Assembly: GCA_009760855.2 (NCBI GenBank)
Contig: WPIO01000129.1
Location: 1,094,001-1,158,000 of the forward strand
Direction of reading: 5' to 3'
DNA from: Cristatella mucedo
Taxonomy: Eukaryota; Bryozoa; Phylactolaemata; Cristatellidae
Length of the DNA: 64,000 nucleotides
Shown here: piece by piece, positions 45,222-56,510 of the stretch
How positions within the stretch are numbered: the stretch's first letter is position 1
How the letters are laid out: every line of letters starts with the position of its first letter
Made by a program: the position numbers and the translations under genes
Notes under the pieces: model-generated
What the model saw: the letters and a program-made list of their open reading frames with translations, nothing else
Told to the model about the DNA's origin: nothing
Database searches by the model: none

Positions 45222-45309
45222 CTTCTGTCGAAAGTACAGGAATGTACAATTATTTATAGTTTATAGTTTTTCACTTTTCTTCTACGACCTTCTGTTTGAT
45301 CATATTAAC

Positions 45310-45800
45310 TCATCTGCTTTTTTTACTTTTCCATATCTCTGACCATTCATAATGAGAATTTAGGACGAATGCCATGGAAAATAAAGTAAAATCACTATCA
45401 ACTTTCTCAATTTTAACCTTCGTTACAATTAAATAAATACCACTATATGCTAAACTAACATTGTCGCTGTAAAATCTTTCCACCTCACCGCAGTAAACAT
45501 TTTGCATTAACCACTTTGATCGGTTGAGTATAGCAAATCTAACGGAAACTGGTTTATTAAGAGTGACTGCACTTTTCATTAATATAACAATTAATACTAC
45601 CACCTAATACTTTTATATCTAAACTTCTTCGCCTCTATAATGTTTTCATGTTTTTCTAATAAGCTATCATCTTCTTCTAAGTCTGTTGAATAAATCAATA
45701 TTTCTTATTCCACCAGGTAAATTTATCAACACTCTGTAGCTCCGTTTCGCTAAATCTGAATTACCGTCATAGTACATACCATGATGCACATCAATTATCA
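45310..45800 (-). pseudogene. Family B DNA polymerase remnant, core deleted (copy 2)
   Basis: The frame 45310-45603 reads KSAVTLNKPVSVRFAILNRS, KWLMQNVYCGE and DNVSLAYSGIYLIVTKV, matching 5115-5400. At about 45712 the sequence jumps from the counterpart of 5495 to the counterpart of 6430, so some 940 bases including motif A are missing. Motif C is degenerate in the same way as in copy 1, so that loss predates the duplication or was shared. Confidence 0.7.
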
Positions 45801-46459
45801 AATTGTCATGTTATCATCCCATTATCAAGAGTTAGGTTTATAAATTTTTTATGCTTTTATGTTTTTTATTCTTAACTTTTCTGGCAATTCACAGTATGTG
45901 TAACCAGCTTCAGGTATGTCTACATATTGTAATCCTGGTGAAAGGTGTATCTGTAGCAATTAGAAAATTTGGCGATATAATTATACAAAATTAGCAATTT
46001 CCAAATAGCAACACCTTTCCAGATCTGTTTTACTTAGAGGCTAATCTATCATTTTGAAAAAAACGAAAACTGCCTTCAATATTAGACAATCTTTTTACTT
46101 CTGACTCAAACGTTGGAATTTGAATTTTTTTTTGTAAATATGTTACTTAGATCTTCATCTGAGTCTCATAAGAGAATCGCATTACTTCTTTTATGTAGCT
46201 GTTTTGTTATCTTACAAATATGTTGCTTAGCTCTACACCTTAGGAATCGCATTACTTCTTATAGTGTAACTTTTTCCAATCTTCGGAAGCAGTTACAAAT
46301 CTTCTAGCGCGATCAGTAAATAATTCACACCTAGGGCGTGAAAAGCATGCTTTTTCACATTTTTTGCGATCAATAAATGATACGGGAAAAAACTATTATT
46401 GTAAAATAAAAACAAAATTGGTTAGCAAGGTGTTTTTGATTGTTTGGCTTGCTTGTTAC

Positions 46460-48014
46460 CTATTTTGTTTTGTCTAGGTGCCAAACAGCACCCACTAGCG
46501 AATTTCTTTCTTGCACTCCGCCAGAAGGATTTCCACCGTGACCTTCCGGCTGCTGCATCGCCGCGCTCTCCAGCGGCGCCGGCGGCGGAGGCGTCGTCGC
46601 CGCGCTCGGCACCGGCGCCGACGGCGGCGGAGGCGTCGTCGCCGCGCTCGGCACCGGCGCCGGCGGCGGCGGAGGCGTCGTCGCCGCGCTCGGCACCGGC
46701 GCCGGCGGCGGCGGAGGCGTCGTCGCCGCGCTCGGCACCGGCGCCGGCGGCGGCGGAGGCGTCGTCGTCGCTCTCGGCACCGGCGGCGGCGGCGGCGTCG
46801 GCGGCGGGCGTCGTCGTCGCGCTCGGCTCCGGCGGCGCGGCGGCGGCGGAGGCGTCGTCGCCGCGCTCGGCACCAGCGCAGGCGTCGTCGTCGCTCTCGG
46901 CACCGGCGGCGGCGGAGGCGTCGTCGTCGCTCTCGGCACCGGCGGCGGCGGAGGCGTCGTCGTCGCTCTCGGCACCGGCGGCGGCGGCGGCGGCGGCGTC
47001 GTCGTCGCTCTCGGCACCGGCGGCGGCGGCGGAGGCGTCGTCGCCGCGCTCGGCACCGGCGCAGGCGTCGTCGTCGCGCTCGGCACCGGCGGCGGCGGCG
47101 GCGGAGGCGTCGTCGTCGCTCTCTCTGGCGGCACCGGCGCGTCGCGGCGGCGGCGGCGTCGTCGTCGTCTCGCACTCGGCACCCGGCGGCGGCGGAGGCG
47201 TCGTCGTCGCTCTCGGCACCGGCGGCGGCGGCGGCGTCGTCGTCGCGCTCGGCACCGGCGGCGGCGGCGGCGGCGGCGCGGCGGCGGCGGCACCGGGCAG
47301 GCGTCGTCGTCGCGCTCGGCCGGCGGCGTCGTCGTCGCTCTCGGCACCGGCGGCGGCGGCGGAGGCGTCGTCGTCGCTCTCGGCACCGGCGGCGGCGGCG
47401 GAGGCGTCGTCGTCGCTCTCGGCACCGGCGGCGGCGGCGGCGGAGGCGTCGTCGTCGCTCTCGGCACCGGCGGCGGCGGCGGAGGCGTCGTCGTCGCTCT
47501 CGGCACCGGCGGCGGCGGCGGAGGCGTCGTCGTCGCGGCGGCGGCGGCGCAGGCGTCGTCGTCGTCGCTCTCGGCACCGGCGGCGGCGGCGGAGGCGTCG
47601 TCGTCGCTCTCGGCACCGGCGGCGGCGGCGGTGGCGTCGTCGTCGCTCTCGGCATAGGCGGCACCGGCGGCGGTGGCGTCGTCGTCGCTCTCGGCATAGG
47701 CGGCACCGGCGGCGGTGGCGTCGTCGTCGCTCTCGGCATAGGCGGCACCGGCGGCGGTGGCGTCGTCGTCGCTCTCGGCATAGGCGGCACCGGCGGCGGT
47801 GGCGTCGTCGTCGCTCTCGGCATAGGCGGCACCGGCGGCGGTGGCGTCGTCGTCGCGCTCGGCACCGGCGGCGGTGGCGTCGTCGTCGCGCTCGGCACCG
47901 GCGGCGGTGGCGTCGTCGTCGCGCTCGGCACCGGCGGCGGCGGCGGCAGACGCGTCGTCGTCGCGCTCGGCACCGGCGGCGGCGGCGGCGGAGGCGTCGT
48001 CGTCGCTCTCGGCA

Positions 48015-48051
<37 letters not shown>

Positions 48052-49750
48052 AGGCGTCGTCGTCGCTCTCGGCACCGGCGGCGGCGGCGGCCGCGGAGGC
48101 GTCGTCGTCGCTCTCGGCACCGGCGGCGGCGGCGGCCGCGGAGGCGTCGTCGTCGCTCTCGGCACCGGCGGCGGCGGCGGCCGCGGAGGCGTCGTCGTCG
48201 GCGGCGGCAGAGGCGTCGTCGTCGCGCTCGGCACAGGCGGCGGCGGCGGCGGCGGCGGCGGACGCGTCGTCGTCGCGCTCGGCACCGGCGGCGGCGGCGG
48301 CGGCGGCGGAGGCGTCGTCGTCGCGCTCGGCATCGGCGGCGGCGGCGGCGGCGGTGGCGTCGTCGTCGCGCTCGGCATAGGCGGCGGCGGCGGCGGTGGC
48401 GTCGTCGTCGCGCTCGGCATAGGCGGCGGCGGCGGCGGTGGCGTCGTCGTCGCGCTCGGCATAGGCGGCGGCGGCGGCGGTGGCGTCGTCGTCGCGCTCG
48501 GCATAGGCGGCGGCGGCGGCGGCGGCGGCGGTGGCGTCGTCGTCGTCACGCTCGGCACCGGCGGCGGCGGCGGCGGCGGCGGCGTCGTCGTCGTCGCGCT
48601 CGGCACCGGCGGCGGCGGCGGCGGCGGTGGCGTCGTCGTCGTCACGCTCGGCACCGGCGGCGGCGGCGGCGGTGGCGTCGTCGTCGTCGTCACGCTCGGC
48701 ACCGGCGGCGGCGGCGGCGGCGGCGTCGTCGTCGTCACGCTCGGCACCGGCGGCGGCGGCGGCGTCGTTGTCGTCGCGCTCGGCACCGGCTGCGGCGGCG
48801 GCGGTGGCGTCGTTGTCGTCACGCTCGGCGGCGGCGGCGGCAGAGGCGTCGTCGTCGCGCTCGGCACCGGCGGCGGCGGAGGCGGCGGCAGAGGCGTCGT
48901 CGTCGCGCTCGGCACCGGCGGCGGCAGAGGCGTCGTCGTCGCGCTCGGCACCGGCGGCGGCGGAGGCGGCGGCAGAGGCGTCGTCGTCGCGCTCGGCACC
49001 GGCGGCGGCGGAGGCGGCGGCAGAGGCGTCGTCGTCGCGCTCGGCACCGGCGGCGGCGGAGGCGGCGGCAGAGGCGTCGTCGTCGCGCTCGGCACCGGCG
49101 GCGGTGGCGGTGGTCGTGTCGCGCTCGGCACCGGCGGCGGTGGCGGTGGTCGTGTCGCGCTCGGCACCGGCGGCGGCGGCGGTGGTCGTGTCGCGCTCGG
49201 CACCGGCGGCGGCGGCGGCAGAGGCGTAGTCGCGCTCGGCACCGGCGGCGGTGGCGGTGGTGGCACTATGGCGGCGGAGCTTACAATAAAGTTCCAGTAG
49301 GTCTTCCTTAGCGACGGCGACACGCTCCTCTGCCAACAGTCGACCACTGAGCTCCTCGAGACAGTGGAGCCGCAGCGTGTCAGCTTGACCCTGCAGGTCG
49401 GCGATCTGTCGGGACTGCCTTTCGCAAATTTCTTTACGATCGGCGAGGGCCGCCTGCAGTCCCGACCTAACTTCCGCACCTAGTGCACATTGCTGCATCA
49501 GCGAGGCAATGATGCCCCGCTGAGCAGCATGAATGTTCTTCTCATTGGCCGAATAAAGTTCACCGCTTGCCGCCGCTCGCTCGAGGCGACTCGCCAGTCG
49601 CGCCAGCGCTTCCGCGGCAGCTCGTGCCTCACGGGCAGCTTCTACCATGCCCGCAACAGTGTGTCCAGCGGCTGCCGAAGCAACGGTGTCACCGCGATCC
49701 TCGGCAGCGGTCTCCGTATAAGGTACAGCTACATGCAGCGGCACGGACAT
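46460..49750 (-). CDS. Coil1 gene with giant repeat domain (1096-codon open frame)
   Basis: From the ATG at 49750 the frame is open for 1096 codons. Residues 1-180 form an Ala/Glu/Arg/Leu-rich coiled coil: DRGDTVASAAAGHTVAGMVE, AAEALARLASRLERAAASGE, RQIADLQGQADTLRLHCLEE, RVAVAKEDLLELYCKL. About 900 residues of repeat follow, first as AERDDDASAAAxxG units, then, after small frame changes in the DNA, as Thr/Pro and Arg-rich forms. The frame ends after AVWHLDKTK. No signal peptide or known domain. The repeat stays open in all frames, so length alone is no proof of expression. The intact N-terminus and the upstream TATA-like box make this the copy most likely to be expressible. Confidence 0.5.
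46563..49262. repeat. GC-rich minisatellite, ~62 units of 33-54 bp
   Basis: The basic unit is 36 bp (CGCTCGGCACC then GGCGGCGGCGGAGGCGTCGT on the plus strand). It varies by the number of GGC triplets and by local variants (CTCGGCATAGGC, GTGGTCGTGTCG). I count about 62 occurrences of the CTCGGC anchor. Neighbouring units share variants in blocks, for example five GGCATAGGCGGCACC units at 47650-47830. The tract is almost free of TA dinucleotides, which explains the open frames on both strands. Confidence 0.95.
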
Positions 49751-50460
49751 AACTAAAATTTGTCACCTAGGACACACAACTGCTCTCGGATTACCTTGCC
49801 ACCGAGCGTATAAATACTCTTCGCTAGTTACAACGCGCCGCCGCCATTGCACGCTTTGCGTCACCCTTTGTCTGCAAAAGCTGTGATTGTGACGACGTCT
49901 GCAATTGTGACGCACAATCAATTGTTGCCAGTTTTCGCTCTGTTGCACTAGCCGAGACGCCGATAGAGTCCACGCGACGCAATTGAATAAAGTATTTATG
50001 TAAAATATGTAAGCGCGTTCGTAGGTGGGCAACTTTATGTAGTGAGTGACGAAATAAAGAGTGAAAACAGAACAGTTAACTCTCAGCTCGCTCCTGTAGC
50101 CAACACCTCGCAAAAGATTTTAATATTTCGTCGTCGGTGCCAAAAAAATTTTTTGGATCAGATATTCCTAAAATTACCAGTAAACTCTGGAATCATACGG
50201 AGATATCGATTCTATCGTGCCTGGAAAATGAGCAAATACAATTGGCTGGTTTTTATTGTTCTGCAAGCTGCGGTTGTCAGGTTTGCACTGATAGCATGCG
50301 CCATACCGCTACCAGAACTGCTATTGGCTAGGAAGACGTCATGCTATAGAGTAGTACCCGCATATATTTTTAGCAGAAGAGTTGCATTGAACCAACTATC
50401 ATTTTATTTTACTTCACTTCCGCGTAAGATAAAAGTAAGGAATAGCTGTGTCTGATTGAC
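49751..50460 (-). promoter_or_regulatory. Spacer/promoter block between coil2 and coil1
   Basis: Read toward coil1 it holds GTTAACTGTTCTG, a TATTTATAC box at 49809-49817 (about 60 bases before the ATG) and the conserved CACAATTGCAGACGTCGTCA and AATCACAGCTTTTGCAGACA. The far half (50137-50460) matches 59350-59660 and 19700-19990. The plus-strand frame 50042-50455 is broken by stops in both other copies. Confidence 0.45.
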
Positions 50461-50466
50461 GTGGCA

Positions 50467-51330
50467 TCAAGACCTTCCTTGCACCAAGCAGATGCATTTT
50501 TCTAAGAGAGTGGGAAAAATGGAGCCAGATAAAGGATGAAAATTAGTCCTTACTAAGCGTCTGACAAGACGCGCGAGACCTATGTAGCCTGCTTCGGCAT
50601 GTTGAGCATTAGCTAGATGAGCCCACGGGAACCTTGATTCAAACACGAACATTGCAATGAAAGTCTTGAAAGTCAAGTGAATTGTACGTGTCCGCTTGAT
50701 GAAATGCCTTGCCGTGTGTAATGTAAAAACTATCTTTCTTAAGTTGACGGATCTCTAGTATATTTAGATAAAAGTATCAACTCATCGGCGTAGTTGATTC
50801 CTAATGTCAGCCAAGTCCTCTTCGGACATAACGGTGCGCTTCCTACCCAGAAGTCACATATTCAGCTCATGTAAGTAGTGAAACCTTTTGCTTGCCATTT
50901 ATAATTCGACGACGACTCGACGGTTCAAGTCACCAATCTGCCTGAATTGCCGGTAGCGCAGCTCATTATTTGGAACTCAGCTGCTCTGCTCTTCTTCTAG
51001 TTGCCGCAGCAGCCAGGCAAACGTGTCCTGCAGGGTGGCAATCGTATGCTGCTAGTCGTCAGAGCCGCCAAGGTCAGTTTGAGCCATCCGATGTGCCATC
51101 GCTCGCTCGTGGCGGGTCGCTAGCGTTTCAGTGCCAGCCAGCGCGAGCGACGGGGGCCGCCAACATGAGCCCGACACGAGTCCCATGCCCGCAACAGCAG
51201 CCTGTGCGGCCGCCGACGAGAGCACCTAGCACCGATATCCGGTGGAGCCGTCGCTGAGAGTTTCCGCTTTGCTGAAGCTGGACGGCTATGTATATAAACT
51301 GTGCCGGTGCATGTGTGTACTCAGACGCTC
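50467..51330 (-). pseudogene. Coil2 gene, copy 3
   Basis: The best-preserved start reads IAVQLQQSGNSQRRLHRI (about 51290), equivalent to MSVQLREAA of coil1. Decayed coiled-coil coding follows as at 8590-9010 (QIGDLNRRVVVEL, SEEDLADIRN). The C-terminal frame at 50467-50676 reads MTFKTFIAMFVFESRFPWAH, then AGYIGLARLVRRLVR. The upstream junction with the integrase near 51330 is the same as in copy 1. Confidence 0.6.
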
Positions 51331-51334
51331 TAAT

Positions 51335-51790
51335 TTTTTTCATGTGGAGCAATAAAAGCTCTTACTGCTATAGTTCTATTCATTTTTCTAACTAGTGCAA
51401 CAATATTACTACTAGTATTTTCTATTGTACGTGCTCCACGTCTCTCCATCTTTTTCAAGAACTCACCTTTAAACTCCGACCCCGGATCTACTGTTACCTT
51501 GACTGGTCATTCTAATGGACCTTTCGAATATATGACAATTATTGCTTTAGCTACTTCATTTGATAATTTGCTTTTCAGTGCTCTAGATTCCTTATATCTA
51601 CTAGCCACATCGATCACACTTAATGCATATTTATACCCAGTCAGTTGGCATATGTAGTATGTAAGCTTGACGCTTCTCATTAGACGTTACGTTATTAGAC
51701 ATTAAAGCAGTGACTAGGAATTTCTTTTTGTCTAGGCTTGAATGTTTGGCTTATATCAGACTCTGGATCATACTTTCCTTCTTTTTCTCT
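51335..51790 (-). pseudogene. rve-type integrase, copy 3, N-terminal part only
   Basis: On the minus strand: YDPESDISQTFKPRQKE, a stretch equivalent to GYKYALSVIDVASRYK, LSNEVAKAIIVI and KVTVDPGSEF, KKMERRG. It is truncated at the coil2 junction near 51330, and the C-terminal tail is absent nearby. The N-terminal flank to 52440 is shared with the other copies. Confidence 0.65.
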
Positions 51791-52436
51791 TTTAATGTTA
51801 AAAGAATAACATAATATAGTGATGGACTTATTTTTTCAAATGTGAAAAGAGAAAAAATAGTAAGGATTGTCGTTTTGGATGGTTGTCTGTCATGTAAAAG
51901 AGAAATAAGAAGACCATAACAACGATTTGACGTTTGATGTGATATTTGTGATCTTGATGGCACAGAAAAGAGTTTGATAGTAATATTATTAGAAACAGTT
52001 CAAAATTAGATTAGGTTTTCTATATTGTCAGTATTGTGGAAAGTTTACTAGATCTTTAGCACGTAAGAAATATTCTTTCGGAAAAACGTTTGAAAAACCT
52101 ACGTTCAGAAGTGATTTGTTATCAGACATGTATCCATGATGATGCATAACATTTTAGTGAACAATTATTTCATTATTCAACGGAAAGAGATTCACAAGGA
52201 GAGTAAAATAGTTAGCAACTCTTCTGTTCCGTCTGTCTTTCCCAAGTTTTTAAAACTTATTCATAAATTTAGTCTGCAAATACCAAAATTATCAATGAAA
52301 TAATGGTCTCTTTGTTGTCATGAAAAAAATGCATAACGTTTTTAAAATCTGCTCCACAGCTTACAGTGTGTATAGCTCTAATATCTCCTGATGAAATAGA
52401 AATTTCACCTGTCAGTCGCAGTGGCAGACAATTTGA
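51791..52436 (-). pseudogene. AT-rich virus-like coding remnant upstream of integrase copy 3
   Basis: It is colinear with 10871-11345 and 61120-61640. It includes RRVANYFTLLVNLFPLNN after a TTTGCAG acceptor-like site near 52278. It is capped at 52437 by a SINE. Confidence 0.4.
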
Positions 52437-52575
52437 TATATAGTTCGTTTGTATAGCGTCCTATGAGAACTTAATCACTATTCAGGCGCTTCACATGTGC
52501 CTCGGGGCTCGAGCCCACGACCTCAGCTAGACCTTGGCTGGGGCAAGCACTTTAACCGCTGGACCAAACCATGAT
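52437..52575 (-). mobile_element. tRNA-derived SINE, copy 4 (minus strand)
   Basis: Minus strand: TTTGGTCCAGCGGTTAAAGT (A-box TGGTCCAGCGG), GTCGTGGGCTCGAGCCCC (B-box), then TGTGAAGCGCCTGAATAGTG and GATTAAGTTCTCATAGGACG. The B-box is perfect. Confidence 0.75.
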
Positions 52576-52671
52576 CGTATTACCATTGCACCGAATATTA
52601 TTAGTGAGGGAGAATAGCTTTAATTCATATATTAGGAGTACTTGTGCTTAATTTTGAGTCCATCAATCTTA

Positions 52672-52792
52672 ATAATAATAATAATAATGATAATGTACTT
52701 GATAAAGCGCCCTTAGATCACTCAATCTCTCTCTCTAGGCGCTTTACATTTGCTGCAAAGGGAAATACAATTGAATGGTAAGTACTCATGCA
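52672..52792 (-). mobile_element. LINE A 3' end fragment
   Basis: (AAT)n, then TTGATAAAGCGCCCTTAGAT, CTCTAGGCGCTTTACATTTG and ATACAATTGAATGGTAAGTA, reverse complement of LINE A. Confidence 0.8.
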
Positions 52793-53934
52793 GAGTCTAC
52801 TATGGGCGAGGCAGCGGTGCATTTGCCGAAGCCGAGTGCCCATAGTCACGTGACATGCGCCATCAACTGACCCGGTACTTAGAGTTGAACACTTTGCTAA
52901 TACCTAGGGCAGCAGAGACTCTCCTCCCCTACCAGCAAGACAACCATTGTCCTTAACCCAGCTTGATAATGGACGGTGCTGCACTAGCTTCCATGTCACC
53001 AATAAACGATAGTCCCGAGTTGACGTCTGTTCTGGCAGATGCCTTAATCTTATCCAGAGATATTGCACCCCAGTCAGTGCCCTACCCCTCGCCCGGCCTG
53101 ACTGCCTCACTACTCAAATCAAGGCCCCTTTATCTCTGTCCTACCCACTTCTCCAAGCCAAGTACTTTATGCACCGATCTACCTTTCCTGCGTTAGCCCT
53201 TATTGTCTGCTGGTTTTTGTACTTTTTCTGCCCTCATGCAATGCCTTTCTACACAGCCCATACTAACTCTGATTTATTTAGGGCCGCGTCTTCGGTTCCC
53301 AAAAACCTGAGTGTGCCAACTGTTGGGTGAGCTCGTTCCTCGATGTAGCAGCTACTTTGACTGACTGCAAGTCCCTCGTGATTGTGCACTATCAGTGGCA
53401 AATCGAGAAAGCGCAGGTCTTAAGGAGCCTAACTGTATTCGTTGCTAAGATAATAGAGCTCATATATCGGATAGCTCATATCATAATATAGCAAATGGCT
53501 CATGTAATCGGATAGCTCATATAATAATATATTGGATTATAATATAACATAAAATAATAGTAATAATCATAAGATATCATCGGATATCTTCGGATGTAAA
53601 GCCTAAATGACGATATTGCCTTTACGCGGTCGAGCCGATTATTATTTGTTATGCGCTCAACTCTCACACTATGATATTGCCTAAATAAAGTACAGTACGT
53701 ACTTAACGGCTCCTGCCGTAGTTGGATTTAACACCGGAGTCTGGTGATCTTGTGCGTCCATGCACCACGACGGCTCGCTCTAGTCTGTCTGGGAGCGAAC
53801 CAACAGGCCTGCGCTTGGCGTCATACCCGGGTCATAGAGAAGCGTATTGCAACGGGACGTCGTTCACTGCCCTATCCTTGTTGGCCTGAGTAACCCCGCC
53901 TAGGGTGACGTTCACAGCGGCAACTGGAGGTGGA
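52793..53934. other. No gene recognised; short AT repeat
   Basis: The only structure I see is a pair of GGATAGCTCATATxATAATAT phrases at about 53468 and 53508, and AT-rich DNA to 53610. Confidence 0.5.
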
Positions 53935-54057
53935 GTATCTGAAGCTGGCTCGTAACTCGAATTTTAGCTCACATCTCTCAGCAGAAAATCGGCCGAGAGA
54001 CACATCGTATCTCAAAACGTTCGTATGTCGAGAGGCTCATATGCCGAGTTACCACTG
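53935..54057 (-). mobile_element. Possible terminal segment of a Tigger/pogo-like DNA transposon
   Basis: On the minus strand from 54057: CAGTGGTAACTCGGCATATG, then CTCGACATACGAACG and GAGATACGATG, then CGAGTTACGAGCC. CAGTGG followed by alternating CTCGxxATACGAG phrases is the style of Tc1/mariner-superfamily Tigger ends. No transposase or second end was found. Confidence 0.35.
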
Positions 54058-55678
54058 TCCTTTGCTTCGTCGGGGCCGCACATTTGCTTTACCCCGAACG
54101 CATAATCAAAAAGTAAAATGGAAAAACTACCACTACGGCAGGAGAATGGGACGGCGAGGCGCACGCTGGAAAGTTTATTCACAGCATTTACCACCGTGGA
54201 TATTGCGAACGAGCGTCGTTATCAACAGTGCACCGGCCACTAAGCAAGCAAGTAATCTGCGTTCGCACGAGCATTTTCAGCGACGCCAACGGACAGGGCG
54301 CCAGAAATATCTAATCCGGTGAGGACGCGTTTCTGGGAATAACAACGGCGCTGCCCTGCGGCTCCCTATGCACTCTGGGCGAGCGCAGAGGAAGCAATTA
54401 CAGCGGAAGCCGTTGCGGGAGGTGCCGCGCGGACGGACGAAGCCAACGTTGATAGAGAGTCGACAGCCTCTCTAGAAGCGGATGCGGAAGAAAGAAAGGA
54501 CGGAAGCGGGATGCACAAACTCGTCTGCTGCCTGGGATCTAGCTCACGGGCTACAGAACCGACAGCGAACGCAGCGAACGCGCAGACAAGACGCGGGCGT
54601 CTCAGAGGCGGCCTGCTAGCCTATTACCCGGCGTCTTCGCCTTCAACGCGGCCTCGGCCGTAGATAATAAATAGCTGTACTGGTTCCCACCAGTTGCAGT
54701 TTAGGAACAGCGAATGATGATTGTCGATCGTAATCCGTGCGACTTAGCTCGCCGCCGACATTTCAACAGTGCAGCAGTTGTTTGGGATCCTTCGGTGCTT
54801 CCAACCCTCCCCTTCCTCACCGTCGGCTAGTTCTCCGCTATATCTACGTGCTGTGGATGAGGACTTGCTAAGGTATGGACACTCTATTTCGCTGCCGCGT
54901 TCCACTGTCGGCATAACTTGGTACACTTTTTCGGGAACCTACAGGTCGCTAGCCGCCATGCAATGTTTAGGGCATCGCCAGTATTGGTCTCGCGTCGGTT
55001 GAGACGAGCACAGCTACGAACGCTGCCTTTCGCGGCCTAGTTCTTCCCACGCATGGACCCCGCCACAGCTACTGTGCAGCGATAGGACTTTGAAATGTTG
55101 ATACCGAATTGGTTGAAAAATCTAGAACGTCAAATAGAATTGAGCCTAATGTCCAGCCTTCATTCTCTTTATCTGGCCTACCTATGTACAGCATTTGAGC
55201 CACCCGTGTCAACTATATAATGTGCACACGATTTCTAAATTATGCATGCTGTAATCACAAATCAATTGAGAAGCTATCTTTGCAGTATATTTGAATAACT
55301 TGAAATTCAGTTTTCTAAAGATCGCCGCTTCGAGGTAGAGCCATCTGAATTGAAATACATCTATTTCTGTTTGATAAGCTATCAGGAATGCAAAAATCAG
55401 GAGAATATTGAGGTAGTATCTGCTCCGTTTATATGACGAGTGGCGCACGGCATACGATGGCGATGCATACAAGCTTCCCTTTCGTGTTAGCACGTCCTAG
55501 GGATGTAGCACAGATAGGTAGGCGCTATTGCAGCCAAACCTAGTGTAGAAAGTATGCAATGGGTCTGCGGCTTGTTGGTCTTTCCTACGTCTACCTCATT
55601 TACCAACTACTCCATTATCCACGAAACGGTGAAGGACTAAACCGGTGCGCACTGTTCTAATTCTCCCAGTGACGACAA
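54058..55678. other. No gene recognised
   Basis: G+C-richer anonymous sequence (54180-54660) followed by AT-rich DNA. Frames up to 130 codons show no motif or duplicate. Confidence 0.5.
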
Positions 55679-56510
55679 GTGCAGGCAGGGTCCTTTCTAC
55701 CAGTTTCTACGACTCTATGTTTCCACGATTCGAATAACGCCGATCGTGTCCTCCATTCAAATCATGTTTATCCTTTTTGCACTAGTTGCAATATATTCAT
55801 CGAAGGACACGTTAGCCAAACAGCTGATCAATCTTTTCTCACCAGGCAGCAGCACACGGTTCCAGGTGCCATGCAATCACATTTGTTAAGGCTGAGGTCG
55901 CGATGGGTAATTTTGCTAGAGAAATAATCACACGTAACATTACGTTTACATGTCCGGCTGAAGCTGTGAGGACTTTCACGTCAGAATTGCCTGACCAAAC
56001 TCAAGCGGCTTGCTCGGTGTCGGCATTTGATGCTAGCACGGTCTTGTTTCCGTTCCAATATTCTTTACTCCACCAAATTCAAGCGAGATTCTATCCAGTT
56101 CTAAGCGTTCTTCTTACCATTTTCGTGCATGATTATTTCTCTGGCAACATTACCTTTCGTGACCTCAGCCGTAACAGGCGTGATAGCATTTCGCCTGGGG
56201 TTCAGCTGCCTGGCGAAAAAGCTGTTATGCTCATTTCTTACTCAATGATTATCTTGCAACTAGTGCAAAAGTTCCAAATCCAATCGTCGGCGTCCTTTTG
56301 TCCACACCAGATGATAGCTCGGACATCGCGAAAAAGTCTCAGGAGCACAATAGCCAACTATTCTATGAAGAGCTATCCAGCATTCCGCTTAATCCGCTGG
56401 AGACGATACTATTTGGGTTTCGCCGAAGTTTTTTGTTGAGCCTTTCAGTTTCAGCATGCCAAGCTATTCTGGCTGGAACAATCGTGTAAAAATGGTCAGC
56501 AGGAGGCTCT
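55679..56510 (+). pseudogene. Unrecognised repeated ORF family, main body (copy 3)
   Basis: The frame 55903-56439 (178 codons) begins MGNFAREIITRNITFTCPAE and includes DYFSGNITFRDLSRN. The shifted frame before it matches 41750-42130, and its end overlaps, in another frame, PLNPLETILFGFRRSFLLSL shared with 839-950. The remaining C-terminal part is displaced to 57757-57936. No known domain recognised. Confidence 0.45.

Noticed and set aside
46444-49311. Very long plus-strand frames (up to 955 codons) rich in Arg, Gly/Val or Ala/Ser
   Set aside because: They are by-products of the GC minisatellite, which lacks stop codons in every frame. The coherent non-repeat N-terminus exists only on the minus strand.
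50042-50455. 137-codon plus-strand frame with hydrophobic stretches
   Set aside because: The colinear copies at 19700-19990 and 59350-59660 contain stops and shifts with no coding-type conservation, so I treat it as spacer DNA.
50970-51257. 95-codon plus-strand frame beginning MELSCSALLLVAAAARQ, repeated at 8590-8820 and 60160-60345
   Set aside because: It is the reverse complement of the coil2 coding strand. Its recurrence follows from coil2 being repeated.
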